Assembly (NCBI RefSeq): GCF_008327685.1
Contig: NZ_BDDE01000016.1
Location: forward strand, 248,001-312,000
DNA length: 64,000 nt
Source: Actinomadura sp. K4S16
GTDB taxonomy: Bacteria > Actinomycetota > Actinomycetes > Streptosporangiales > Streptosporangiaceae
Direction of reading: 5' to 3'
Made by a program: the position numbers and the translations under genes. This document shows, one piece after another, positions 1 through 6,754 of the stretch. The notes under the pieces were generated by a model that worked only from the letters and a program-made list of their open reading frames with translations, searched no databases and had not been told where the DNA came from. Within the stretch, counting starts at the first letter, position 1. Each line of letters begins with the position of its first letter.

Positions 1-1
1 C

Positions 2-151
2 CCGGACGCCGCCGACGAGCCGGAGGCGTTCTGCCGCCGCGCCGCCGCCGCGGTGGAGCGGGGGCTGTCCGGCCTCGCGCCGACCGGCCCGGCCGCCCGC
101 CAGGCCCGCTACCTGAATGCGGGCCGGTACTCCGGCTTTCAGGCGGGGTGA
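2..151 (+). CDS. C-terminal end of an unidentified protein (partial)
   Basis: An open frame runs from the left edge to a TGA at 149-151 and encodes the last 49 residues of a protein that begins outside the window. The visible part is Ala/Arg-rich and probably helical, ending in AGRYSGFQAG. No domain is recognisable, so no function is proposed. Third positions are almost all G or C, as in the other genes here, which supports real coding. It lies just left of the insertion element and may have been neighbour to the methyltransferase before that insertion. Confidence 0.55.
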   Translation, partial: PDAADEPEAFCRRAAAAVERGLSGLAPTGPAARQARYLNAGRYSGFQAG

Positions 152-172
152 AGGCCCGCGCTGGTAGGGCTG

Positions 173-346
173 CTAGGCCCAGGCAGTGCCTTGACCGGGA
201 CGGTTCTGCTGGTCGATGTACTGCTTGACGACGCTCAGCGGTGCGCCGGCGACGGGCACGGCGAAGTACTGGAACTGACCAGAGCTTGCCGGCCCGGTGG
301 TGGTGCACCAGGTGGGGGAACTCCTGCCGCAAGCAGCTCCGGCTCG
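173..346 (-). pseudogene. tnpA: tnpA remnant, IS200/IS605 Y1 transposase (C-terminal part, frameshifted)
   Basis: Read on the minus strand, this short stretch encodes LRQEFPHLVHHHRAGKLWS and, after a frame change near 278-285, GQFQYFAVPVAGAPL followed by SVVKQYIDQQ and a TAG at 173-175. This matches the C-terminus of Y1 HUH transposases, including the helix with the nucleophilic Tyr (the Y of KQYIDQQ). Roughly the last 57 codons remain of a family about 130-150 residues long. The HUH metal site and the N-terminus are gone, lost up to the tnpB start. The frameshift plus truncation make it a pseudogene. Confidence 0.72.
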
Positions 347-354
347 ATACGCTC

Positions 355-1593
355 GTGGTCGTGCAGTTGCGGTACAACTACCGGGTGTACCCGGACGCTG
401 CTCAGCGCGTCGCGCTGGCTCGGGCGTTCGGGTGTGCCCGTGTGGTTTTCAACGACGGTCTGAGGCTGCGCCAGCGGGCCCGCGAGGCGGGCGAGGAGTA
501 CATTTGCGACGCGGAGCTGTCCCGCCGGGTCATCACCGAGGCCAAGAGGACCCAGGACCGGGCGTGGCTGGGCGAGGTGTCGGCCGTGGTGTTGCAGCAG
601 GCCTTGGCGGACCTGAATACGGCGTACCGCAACTTCTTCGCCTCGTTGTCGGGCAGGCGTAAGGGCCGCGCGGTCGCTCCGCCCCGGTACCGCTCGCGCA
701 AGGACAACCGGCAGGCCATCCGTTTCACCGGGAACGCCCGGTTCAAGGTCCTGGTCAACGGCCGTCTTCGGCTGCCGAAGATCGGCGATGTACCGGTGCG
801 CTGGTCCAGGAGCCTGCCGTGCGAGCCGACCTCCGTGACGGTGGTCAAGGACGCGGCGGGGCGGTATTTCGCCTCGTTCGTCGTCACGGCCGACGACTGG
901 CCCCTGCCGCCGGTGGAGTCGAAGATCGGTATCGATCTGGGGTTGACTCACTTCGCGGTCCTGTCGGACGGCACGAAGGTGACCGCGCCGAAGTTCATGC
1001 GCCGCGCCGCCCGCAGACTCAAGCGGCTGCAGCAAGACCTGGCGCGTAAGCAGAGGGGCAGCAACCGCCGCAAGAAAGCCGTCGTGCGGGTCGCCCGCGC
1101 TCACGCGCGAGTGGCCGACACCCGGCGGGACTGGCAGCACAAGCTGTCCACGGCGATCATCCGCGACAACCAAGCGGTGTACGTCGAGGACCTGTGCGTG
1201 GCCGGTCTGGCCCGGACCCGGCTCGCCAGGAGCATCCTTGACGCCGGGTGGGCCGACTTCACCGCCATGCTGGAGTACAAAGCCGCCCGGCACGGTCGCA
1301 CCTTCGGCCGGGTGGACCGGTTCTTCCCCTCCACACGCATGTGCTCGCGGTGCGGCCGGATCAACCAGAAGATGCCGCTCGACGTCCGGTCGTGGGCCTG
1401 CCCGTGCGGGGCGGTGCACGACCGGGACGTCAACGCCGCGATCAACATCCTGGCCGCCGGGCAGGCGGACAGGCTAAACGACCGTCGAGCGCGGGTAAGA
1501 CCGGGACTCGTCCCGGCACCGCGCAGTGAAGCGGTAACCTACCCGGACGCCGCGCGGTCCACGCGCAGCGTGGAGGGAATCTCCGTCCCTTAG
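355..1593 (+). CDS. tnpB: TnpB RNA-guided nuclease (IS605 OrfB family)
   Basis: TnpB proteins are RNA-guided DNA endonucleases, ancestors of Cas12, that cut the empty donor site and so help the element persist. The product is 412 residues from GTG 355 (GTG 361 is the alternative), close to the usual length. The open frame extends upstream to 241, but that part is tnpA remnant in another frame. The RuvC triad is complete: Asp194 in IGIDLGLTHF, Glu278 in YVEDLCVAG and the Asp of DRDVNAAINIL. A zinc ribbon (CSRCG, then CPCG) sits between the last two. The N-terminal YRVYPDAAQ..LARAFGCARVVFN is typical of OrfB. The C-terminus ends in VEGISVP, overlapping the presumed guide-RNA scaffold, as is normal in this family. 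It appears fully functional. Confidence 0.93.
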   Translation: MVVQLRYNYRVYPDAAQRVALARAFGCARVVFNDGLRLRQRAREAGEEYICDAELSRRVITEAKRTQDRAWLGEVSAVVLQQALADLNTAYRNFFASLSGRRKGRAVAPPRYRSRKDNRQAIRFTGNARFKVLVNGRLRLPKIGDVPVRWSRSLPCEPTSVTVVKDAAGRYFASFVVTADDWPLPPVESKIGIDLGLTHFAVLSDGTKVTAPKFMRRAARRLKRLQQDLARKQRGSNRRKKAVVRVARAHARVADTRRDWQHKLSTAIIRDNQAVYVEDLCVAGLARTRLARSILDAGWADFTAMLEYKAARHGRTFGRVDRFFPSTRMCSRCGRINQKMPLDVRSWACPCGAVHDRDVNAAINILAAGQADRLNDRRARVRPGLVPAPRSEAVTYPDAARSTRSVEGISVP

Positions 1594-1610
1594 GACGGAG
1601 AGGATGCCAA
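1470..1610 (+). ncRNA. Probable omega RNA (reRNA) scaffold at the element right end
   Basis: TnpB guide RNAs overlap the 3' end of tnpB and finish at the element boundary, so the guide is copied from flanking DNA. Here the tnpB stop at 1591-1593 lies inside a perfect 8-bp hairpin, CTCCGTCC-CTTA-GGACGGAG (1581-1600). It is followed by AGGATGCCAA, which resembles the ends of actinobacterial IS605 elements. If the boundary is at 1610, the guide would begin at 1611 and cover the first bases of the methyltransferase gene. The 5' limit given is only approximate. Confidence 0.5.
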
Positions 1611-1621
1611 CGTCAGGGATC

Positions 1622-2236
1622 ATGACCGGGACCGTGCCGCAGGCCTACGACGCCATCGCCGACCTCTACGCCGACCTCTTCCGCGACGCGCTCGACGAGC
1701 TCCATCTGGACCGGGCGATGATCAGCGCGTTCGCGGCGATGGTCCCGGCGGGGCCGGTCGCCGACCTCGGCTGCGGCCCCGGCCGCGGGACGGCGCTGCT
1801 GCACGACCTCGGCGTGGACGCGTTCGGGCTCGACGTGTCGCCCGGCATGATCGCGCGGGCCCGCGCCGACCATCCGCACCTGCGTTTCGACGAGGGCGAC
1901 ATGACGGCGCTCGACCTCCCCGACGGCGGGCTGGCGGGCGTCCTCTCGTGGTACTCGACCATCCACCTGGCGCCGGAGGAGCTCCCGCTGGCCTTCGCCG
2001 AGTTCCACCGGGTGCTGGCACCCGGCGGCCTCGTCATGCTCGCGTTCCAGTCGACCGACGAGGGCGAGGCGGAGGCGTTCGACCACAAGGTCGCCCTCGC
2101 CTACCGCAGGCCCCTCGACGACATGGCCGAGCTGGCCGCCCGGGCGGGACTGGTGGAGGTGGCGCGGCTGCTGCGCCGGCCGGCGGAGAACGAGCGCCCC
2201 ATCCCCTCGGGCTGCCTTCTGGCCCGCAAACCCTGA
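1622..2236 (+). CDS. Class I SAM-dependent methyltransferase
   Basis: A 204-residue enzyme of the Methyltransf_11/25 type. The glycine-rich SAM motif I (VADLGCGPGRGTALL) lies near residues 46-58, the acidic loop after beta 2 is FGLDVSPGMI, and FDEGDMTALDLPDG precedes the motif IV region SWYSTIHL. The substrate cannot be told from the sequence. ATG 1622 is preferred; the in-frame ATG at 1604 lies in the right end of the insertion element and would add MPTSGI derived from it. The element sits directly upstream, so the native promoter and any upstream partner may have been displaced. Expression from within the element is possible. Confidence 0.85.
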   Translation: MTGTVPQAYDAIADLYADLFRDALDELHLDRAMISAFAAMVPAGPVADLGCGPGRGTALLHDLGVDAFGLDVSPGMIARARADHPHLRFDEGDMTALDLPDGGLAGVLSWYSTIHLAPEELPLAFAEFHRVLAPGGLVMLAFQSTDEGEAEAFDHKVALAYRRPLDDMAELAARAGLVEVARLLRRPAENERPIPSGCLLARKP

Positions 2237-2303
2237 GGCCGCGCGGCAGATCAGCGGCGGGTTCGAGAGGCGTGCCGCCCGAGAGGACCATGCCCGGTCC
2301 AAC

Positions 2304-2329
2304 ACCCCTCCCCCGTACGGGGGAGGGGT
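2304..2329. terminator. Perfect 26-bp palindrome, probable terminator
   Basis: CCCCTCCCCC-GTAC-GGGGGAGGGG is flanked by one further A-T pair on each side, giving 13-bp arms. It lies 67 bp after the methyltransferase stop and is followed by TT. No U-tract longer than three bases follows, as is common in actinomycetes. The site separates the methyltransferase gene from the membrane-protein gene. Confidence 0.65.
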
Positions 2330-2380
2330 TTCGCGCTCGCGGGTGATCAACCGGGCCGGGGCGGCTGTGATGGTGGGTCC

Positions 2381-3001
2381 ATGACCCTTGCGAGCACGCC
2401 ATCGGTTCCGTTCGCGCGGCTGCGCGCGGGCTGGAACGCCGCCCACGAGCCGGTCGCGGGCGTCCCGCGCTGGGCGCGGATCGCGGCCATGGCCGTCCCG
2501 TTCACCGTCCTGCCGTCCGGCCTGTGGCGGATTGCGGCCTTCGCCTTCCATCTGCCGATCCTCAGTGACGGCGGCCTCGACACGGGGGACGCGGGGGGCG
2601 ACGTGCCCGGCTGGCTGCCGCTGGAGGCCTACGTCGTGCTGCTGTCGATCTTCTCGGAGGCGGTGGCGTTCACCGCCGTCGGTCTGATCGCCCGGTGGGG
2701 CGAGGTGTTCCCGCGGTGGGTGCCGGGCCTGCGGGGGCGGCGCGTGCCGGTGCTGGCGGCCGTGGTCCCCGGCCTCACGGGCGCCGCGATCCTGACCGCG
2801 ATGTGGACGGTCTCCATCGTGAACTGCCTGGTGTTCCAGGAGACCATCCAGGGACGCCCGCTGCCGGAGGGCTTCCCCGTCAACTTCGACAACTGGCAGG
2901 GCTTGCTCGGCGTGGTCGCCTACGCGCCGCTGGTGGCATGGGGACCGCTGCTCGCCGCCGTCACCCTCGCCTACTACCGCCGCCGCACCCGCGCGTCCTG
3001 A
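2381..3001 (+). CDS. Multi-pass membrane protein, unknown function
   Basis: This 206-residue protein has about four hydrophobic spans: roughly residues 30-50 (WARIAAMAVPFTVLPSGLWRI), 82-105 (AYVVLLSIFSEAVAFTAVGLI), 121-150 (VLAAVVPGLTGAAILTAMW) and 175-198 (GLLGVVAYAPLVAWGPLLAAV). It ends in a basic YYRRRTRAS tail, suggesting a cytoplasmic C-terminus. No catalytic motif or named family is recognised. ATG 2381 follows a GGTGGG stretch that can serve as a ribosome-binding site. The gene stands alone behind the palindrome at 2304-2329, and its end overlaps a small gene on the opposite strand. Confidence 0.75.
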   Translation: MTLASTPSVPFARLRAGWNAAHEPVAGVPRWARIAAMAVPFTVLPSGLWRIAAFAFHLPILSDGGLDTGDAGGDVPGWLPLEAYVVLLSIFSEAVAFTAVGLIARWGEVFPRWVPGLRGRRVPVLAAVVPGLTGAAILTAMWTVSIVNCLVFQETIQGRPLPEGFPVNFDNWQGLLGVVAYAPLVAWGPLLAAVTLAYYRRRTRAS

Positions 3002-3147
3002 TCGGTCCGGAAGGCGACGCGGTCAAGCCGGATCGGTGTGGCGGTCTCCATGTACTCGGCATAACGCTCGGCGTTGGCCAGGTGATGCTCGGCCTCCTCG
3101 GCCGGCGTCATCCCCCGGAACGGCTTGATCTCTTTCTTGTCGCTCAT
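2974..3147 (-). CDS. Small hypothetical protein (57 aa)
   Basis: A short frame begins with ATG at 3147, ten bases after the stop of the two-helix membrane protein. It encodes a charged 57-residue product with the stretch TPAEEAEHHLANAERYAEYM, probably an amphipathic helix, and no Cys or membrane segment. Spacing and orientation suggest translation coupled to the upstream gene. Its last 28 bases overlap the end of the convergent membrane-protein gene. No family is recognised. Codon usage looks native, but at this length chance cannot be excluded. Confidence 0.5.
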   Translation of the reverse strand: MSDKKEIKPFRGMTPAEEAEHHLANAERYAEYMETATPIRLDRVAFRTDQDARVRRR

Positions 3148-3157
3148 CGTTCTTTGC

Positions 3158-4081
3158 TCAGGCGTAGGGGTCGGGGGAGGCGAGGGCCAGGCGGCAGAGG
3201 TCGTCGAGGGTGTCGTCGGTGTAGTCGGGGGGCAGCTCGATGCCGAGGGTCCGGAAGACGCCCCGGATCTCCTCGGCGCTCGGGACGCGGCCCAGCTGCA
3301 TGCTCCGCAGCGCGTGCAGCGGCAGCCGCCTGGCCTGCTGGAAGCTCACGTGCAGCTCCGTCTCCCAGGACAGGTACGTCGGGGTGCCGCTGTTGATCAC
3401 CAGGGCGGGGAACTCGGGGCCCCGCTGGGTGAAGATGAGGCAGCTCGTCGACAGCTCGTAGCGCAGCAGCGAGTACGCCGACGCCAGCCGGACGTCGATG
3501 TCGAGCAGCTCGTACCGCTGCTGGTACCAGGAGGCCGCGAGGATCGTCGCGAACAGCTCGCGGCGGGTCTCCTCCACCGTCCAGGTGTGCTCGGGGCTGT
3601 CGGGATCGGTCGCCAGCCGCTGGTGCAGCCGGACGTACTCGCGGCACAGGTCCGGGTTCATCGGGTCGAGGATCTCCAGCCGGAAATCCAGCCTGCGCCG
3701 CAGCGGCTGGGCGGTCGCCACGCACTCGGGCAGCGTGACCGCGCGGATGTAGGCGCCCGTCCCGCCCCGGAAGACCCAGCGGTCGGTGGTGCGGCGCGCC
3801 TCGGTCAGGACCCGGTTGCACTCGGTCCCGCTGATGACGCGCACGTCCAGCTGCTTCTGCAGGGCCTCCACCGACTTCTGCACCTCGACGCCGCGGGTGT
3901 CGCTGCGAGCGCGGTCGCGCAGCAGCACGATGGCGACCACCGCCAGCGTCGCCATGGTCGCGCTCTGCACGAGCTTGGTCGAGGCGATGCCGGCGATGTC
4001 CAGGGCGAGGATGACGACCGCCAGGGCGAATGCGACGGCGACGTCGACATAGGCCGTCAGCATCTTCCAGATCCGCTGCAT
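3158..4081 (-). CDS. Two-helix membrane-anchored protein, unknown function
   Basis: The 307-residue product starts with two hydrophobic helices (about 11-32 and 37-56). Next is a basic RDRARSD turn and a heptad-like stretch (VQKSVEALQKQLDV), then a long soluble domain. That domain contains WVFRGGTGAYIRAVTLPECV and LDFRLEILDPMNPDLCREYVRL, which together look like a phospholipase-D-like or nucleotide-sensing fold tethered to the inner face of the membrane. No HKD catalytic motif was found, so an enzyme role is not claimed. It may be co-transcribed with the small gene downstream. Similar architecture occurs in some defence-associated membrane effectors, but no partner for such a system is present. 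Confidence 0.7.
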   Translation of the reverse strand: MQRIWKMLTAYVDVAVAFALAVVILALDIAGIASTKLVQSATMATLAVVAIVLLRDRARSDTRGVEVQKSVEALQKQLDVRVISGTECNRVLTEARRTTDRWVFRGGTGAYIRAVTLPECVATAQPLRRRLDFRLEILDPMNPDLCREYVRLHQRLATDPDSPEHTWTVEETRRELFATILAASWYQQRYELLDIDVRLASAYSLLRYELSTSCLIFTQRGPEFPALVINSGTPTYLSWETELHVSFQQARRLPLHALRSMQLGRVPSAEEIRGVFRTLGIELPPDYTDDTLDDLCRLALASPDPYA

Positions 4082-4263
4082 CCACCGCTCCCGTCACGCA
4101 CCGCCACAGGGCCGCGACGATCCTAACCAGTCCGGTCCGGATGCCAGAGCCCTTTGCGCACGGGGGTTCCAGCGGTTCCGCCGGGTGGTGCGCGCTCCCC
4201 GGACGGGGGATGGGCCACGGGGGCTACTGGGGAGTACGGTGTCCGGGACCGAGGGAGGGCCGT

Positions 4264-5325
4264 ATGGCGTCGTTGACCGAGAAGCTGCCGCCGGGAGTGT
4301 CGGGGGCCGTGCTCCGCGCCGTGTTCGCGCTGCCGGGGCCCGTGAAGAGGCTCATCGCCGGTGCGCCCGTGCGCAGGGACGGCCAGCTGCTGGCGCTGGA
4401 CGCGCAGCTCCTGCTGACGGTGATGCGGCTGGAGGGCGAGCAGAGCCTGGCCGGGGGTTCGGTCGGGGACGCCCGGCGGGGCATCGCCCGGGGGCAGGCG
4501 TACCTGCCCAGGGTGCCGGCGCGGCCGGTCCGGACTCGGAAGGTGGACGCGGGCGGCGTGCCCGCGCGCCTCTACACGCCGAAGGGCCTCGCTGAGGGGT
4601 CGCCGCTGCTCGTCTTCTACCACGGCGGCGGATGGGTCATCGGGAGCCTCGACACCCACGACACCGTGTGCCGGTACCTCGCCGTGCACGCGGAGGTGCG
4701 GGTGCTGTCGGTGGACTACCGGCTCGCGCCCGAGCACCCGTACCCGGCGGCGGCCGAGGACGCCCTCGCCGCCTACGAGTACGCGGTGGCCAACGCCGGG
4801 GACCTCGGCGCCGATCCCGGGGCCGTCGCCGTCGGCGGCGACAGCGCCGGCGGCAACCTCGCGGCGGTCGTGGGCGTGCTGGCGCGGCGCACGCCGGACT
4901 TCGCGCTGCTGTACTACCCGGCGACCGACATGTCCGTCCGGCGGCGGTCGCGGGAGCTGTTCGCGGACGGGTTCTACCTGACCGACGACGACATGACGTG
5001 GTTCAGCGACCACTACTGCCCGCAGGAGCGGCGCGCCGAACCGCAGGCCTCGCCGCTGCTGGCCGAGGACCTCGCGGGCTTCCCGCCCACGTACCTCGTC
5101 ACCGCCGGCTTCGATCCGCTGCGGGACGAGGGCGAGGAGTTCGCGGCGCGGCTGCGGGAGGCCGGCGTGCCGGTCGCGCTGAGGCGCCAGGAGGACCTCA
5201 TCCACGGGTTCGCGAACATGTGGTCCCTGGGCGGCCGGTTCCAGGAGGCGGCGTCCGAGGCGGCCGGGGCCCTGCGCACCGGTCTGTACGCGGGGCCCCG
5301 GGTCCGGGAGAGCGGCCGGGACTAG
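4264..5325 (+). CDS. Alpha/beta hydrolase, hormone-sensitive-lipase (LipN/acetyl-hydrolase) type
   Basis: An esterase of 353 residues from the HSL branch. The oxyanion-hole motif HGGGW is at 120-124, the nucleophile elbow GGDSAGGN has Ser194, the acid is Asp284 (TAGFDPLRDEG) and the catalytic His is 314 (IHGFANM). All are in the usual order and spacing, so it should hydrolyse short- to medium-chain acyl esters in the cytoplasm. ATG 4264 is chosen because a strong GGGAGGG lies just upstream; the open frame extends back to 4030 without a better start. It converges on the aldehyde dehydrogenase gene, and the two stop codons share the CTAG at 5322-5325. Confidence 0.9.
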   Translation: MASLTEKLPPGVSGAVLRAVFALPGPVKRLIAGAPVRRDGQLLALDAQLLLTVMRLEGEQSLAGGSVGDARRGIARGQAYLPRVPARPVRTRKVDAGGVPARLYTPKGLAEGSPLLVFYHGGGWVIGSLDTHDTVCRYLAVHAEVRVLSVDYRLAPEHPYPAAAEDALAAYEYAVANAGDLGADPGAVAVGGDSAGGNLAAVVGVLARRTPDFALLYYPATDMSVRRRSRELFADGFYLTDDDMTWFSDHYCPQERRAEPQASPLLAEDLAGFPPTYLVTAGFDPLRDEGEEFAARLREAGVPVALRRQEDLIHGFANMWSLGGRFQEAASEAAGALRTGLYAGPRVRESGRD

Positions 5326-6749
5326 AGGGGCAGCCCCGTGAGGACCATGACCTTCTCCTCGGTGTAGTCGGCGATCGCCGACCGCAGCCCCTCGCGGCCC
5401 ACGCCGGAGTCCTTCACGCCGCCGTAGGGCATCTGGTCGGCGCGGTAGGACGGGACGTCGCCGATGACCACGCCGCCCACCTCCAGCTCGCGGTGGGCGC
5501 GGAACGCGATGTCCAGGCTCCGGGTGAACACGCCCGCCTGGAGGCCGAACTTGGAGTCGTTGACGAGGGCGAACGCCTCGTCGGCGCCGTCCACGGGCTG
5601 GACGAACATGACCGGCCCGAAGACCTCCTCGCGGGAGATCTTGGAGTCGGCCGGGACGTCGGCGAGGACGGTGGGCGCGTACGCGGCGCCCTCGCGGGTG
5701 CCGCCGGTGAGGACGCGCGCGCCCGCCGCGACGGCCTCGTCCACCCAGGCCTCCACGCGCTCGGCGGCCTCCTGGTTGACGAGCGGGCCGACCTGCGTCT
5801 TGTCGTCCCACGGGTCGCCGGTGACGAGGGAGTCGACCGTGTCGACCAGCTTCGGCAGGAACTCGTCGAGGACGGTCCGGTCGACGTAGACGCGCTGGAC
5901 GGCGATGCAGCTCTGCCCCGCCTGGTAGTTGGCGAACAGCCCGATCCGCTTGGCGGCCCAGTCGAGGTCGGCGTCGGGCAGCACGACCGCCGCGCCGTTG
6001 CCGCCGAGTTCGAGGGTGACGTGCTTGCGCGGCGCCCGTTCCCTGATCGCCCAGCCGACGGGCACGGACCCGGTGAACGACACGATCGGCAGCCGCGGGT
6101 CGTCGACCAGGGCGGAGGCCCGGTCGTTCGGCACCGGCAGGACCGAGAACATCCCGGCGGGCAGGTCGGTCTCGGCGAGCAGCTCGCCGAGCAGCAGCGC
6201 CGACAGCGGCGTGGCCGGGGCGGGCTTGAGCACGATCGGGGCGCCCGCGGCGATCGCCGGCGCGATCTTGTGTGCGGCGAGGTTCAGCGGGAAGTTGAAC
6301 GGCGAGATGCCGAGCACCGGGCCCTTGGGCACGCGGGTGACGTAGGCCATCCGGCCCTCGGCGGCCGGGTCGGTGTCGAGCCGCTGCGTCGTGGCGGAGA
6401 TGCGGCGCGCCTCCTCGGCGGCGAACCGGAACGTGGAGATCGCGCGGGCCACCTCGCCGCGCGCCCACAGCAGCGGCTTGCCGTTCTCGCCGGTGATCAG
6501 CCGGGCGACCTCCTCGGCGCGCTCGACGAGCCGCGCGGACACGTGCGCGAGGGCCTCGGCCCGCACGTGCAGCGGCAGCGCCGCGGCCTCCCGGCGGACG
6601 GCGTCGGCCGCGGCGACCGCCTCCTCAACCTGCGCGGGCGTCGGCACGGCCGCCGTCCCGACCACGCGGCCGTCGTAGGGATGCGTAACGGTCAGCTCAC
6701 CGTCACCGGTCTCGGGCCGGCCGGCCAGCCAGAATGGGGTCACGTTCAT
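5322..6749 (-). CDS. NAD(P)-dependent aldehyde dehydrogenase
   Basis: A 475-residue member of the ALDH superfamily. The co-factor region KPAPATPLSA and the FTGS loop are present, as are the general base Glu247 (ELGGN) and the nucleophile Cys281 (GQSCIAVQR). The next gene upstream on the same strand is a PucR regulator, and a GABA-type transaminase gene diverges from that regulator. Oxidation of succinate semialdehyde or another omega-amino-acid-derived aldehyde is therefore the likely job. The exact substrate is inference. ATG 6749 lies 5 bases after the PucR stop; GTG 6767 would overlap that stop by 13 bases. Tight spacing suggests co-transcription with the regulator gene. Confidence 0.9.
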   Translation of the reverse strand: MNVTPFWLAGRPETGDGELTVTHPYDGRVVGTAAVPTPAQVEEAVAAADAVRREAAALPLHVRAEALAHVSARLVERAEEVARLITGENGKPLLWARGEVARAISTFRFAAEEARRISATTQRLDTDPAAEGRMAYVTRVPKGPVLGISPFNFPLNLAAHKIAPAIAAGAPIVLKPAPATPLSALLLGELLAETDLPAGMFSVLPVPNDRASALVDDPRLPIVSFTGSVPVGWAIRERAPRKHVTLELGGNGAAVVLPDADLDWAAKRIGLFANYQAGQSCIAVQRVYVDRTVLDEFLPKLVDTVDSLVTGDPWDDKTQVGPLVNQEAAERVEAWVDEAVAAGARVLTGGTREGAAYAPTVLADVPADSKISREEVFGPVMFVQPVDGADEAFALVNDSKFGLQAGVFTRSLDIAFRAHRELEVGGVVIGDVPSYRADQMPYGGVKDSGVGREGLRSAIADYTEEKVMVLTGLPL

Positions 6750-6754
6750 GCTGT

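Larger units (their letters stand above)
173..1610. mobile_element. IS200/IS605-family element with intact tnpB and decayed tnpA
   Basis: The element holds a tnpA remnant on the minus strand and tnpB on the plus strand, transcribed divergently as in IS605. The right end is probably just after the hairpin at 1581-1600, near the CCAA at 1607-1610; RE ends of this family often finish in a TCAA-like tetranucleotide. The left end cannot be fixed by eye and should lie between 152 and 173. With tnpA broken, the element cannot move on its own unless a related TnpA acts in trans. Confidence 0.7.

Noticed and set aside
235-1419. Long open frame antisense to tnpB (394 codons)
   Set aside because: It arises from the G+C-rich third positions of tnpB. 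Only its tnpA-like end at 173-346 has any real similarity, and that in two frames.
3158-4081. Defence-system effector call for the two-helix membrane protein
   Set aside because: The architecture is reminiscent, but there is no sensor, nucleotide cyclase, reverse transcriptase or nuclease partner next to it.
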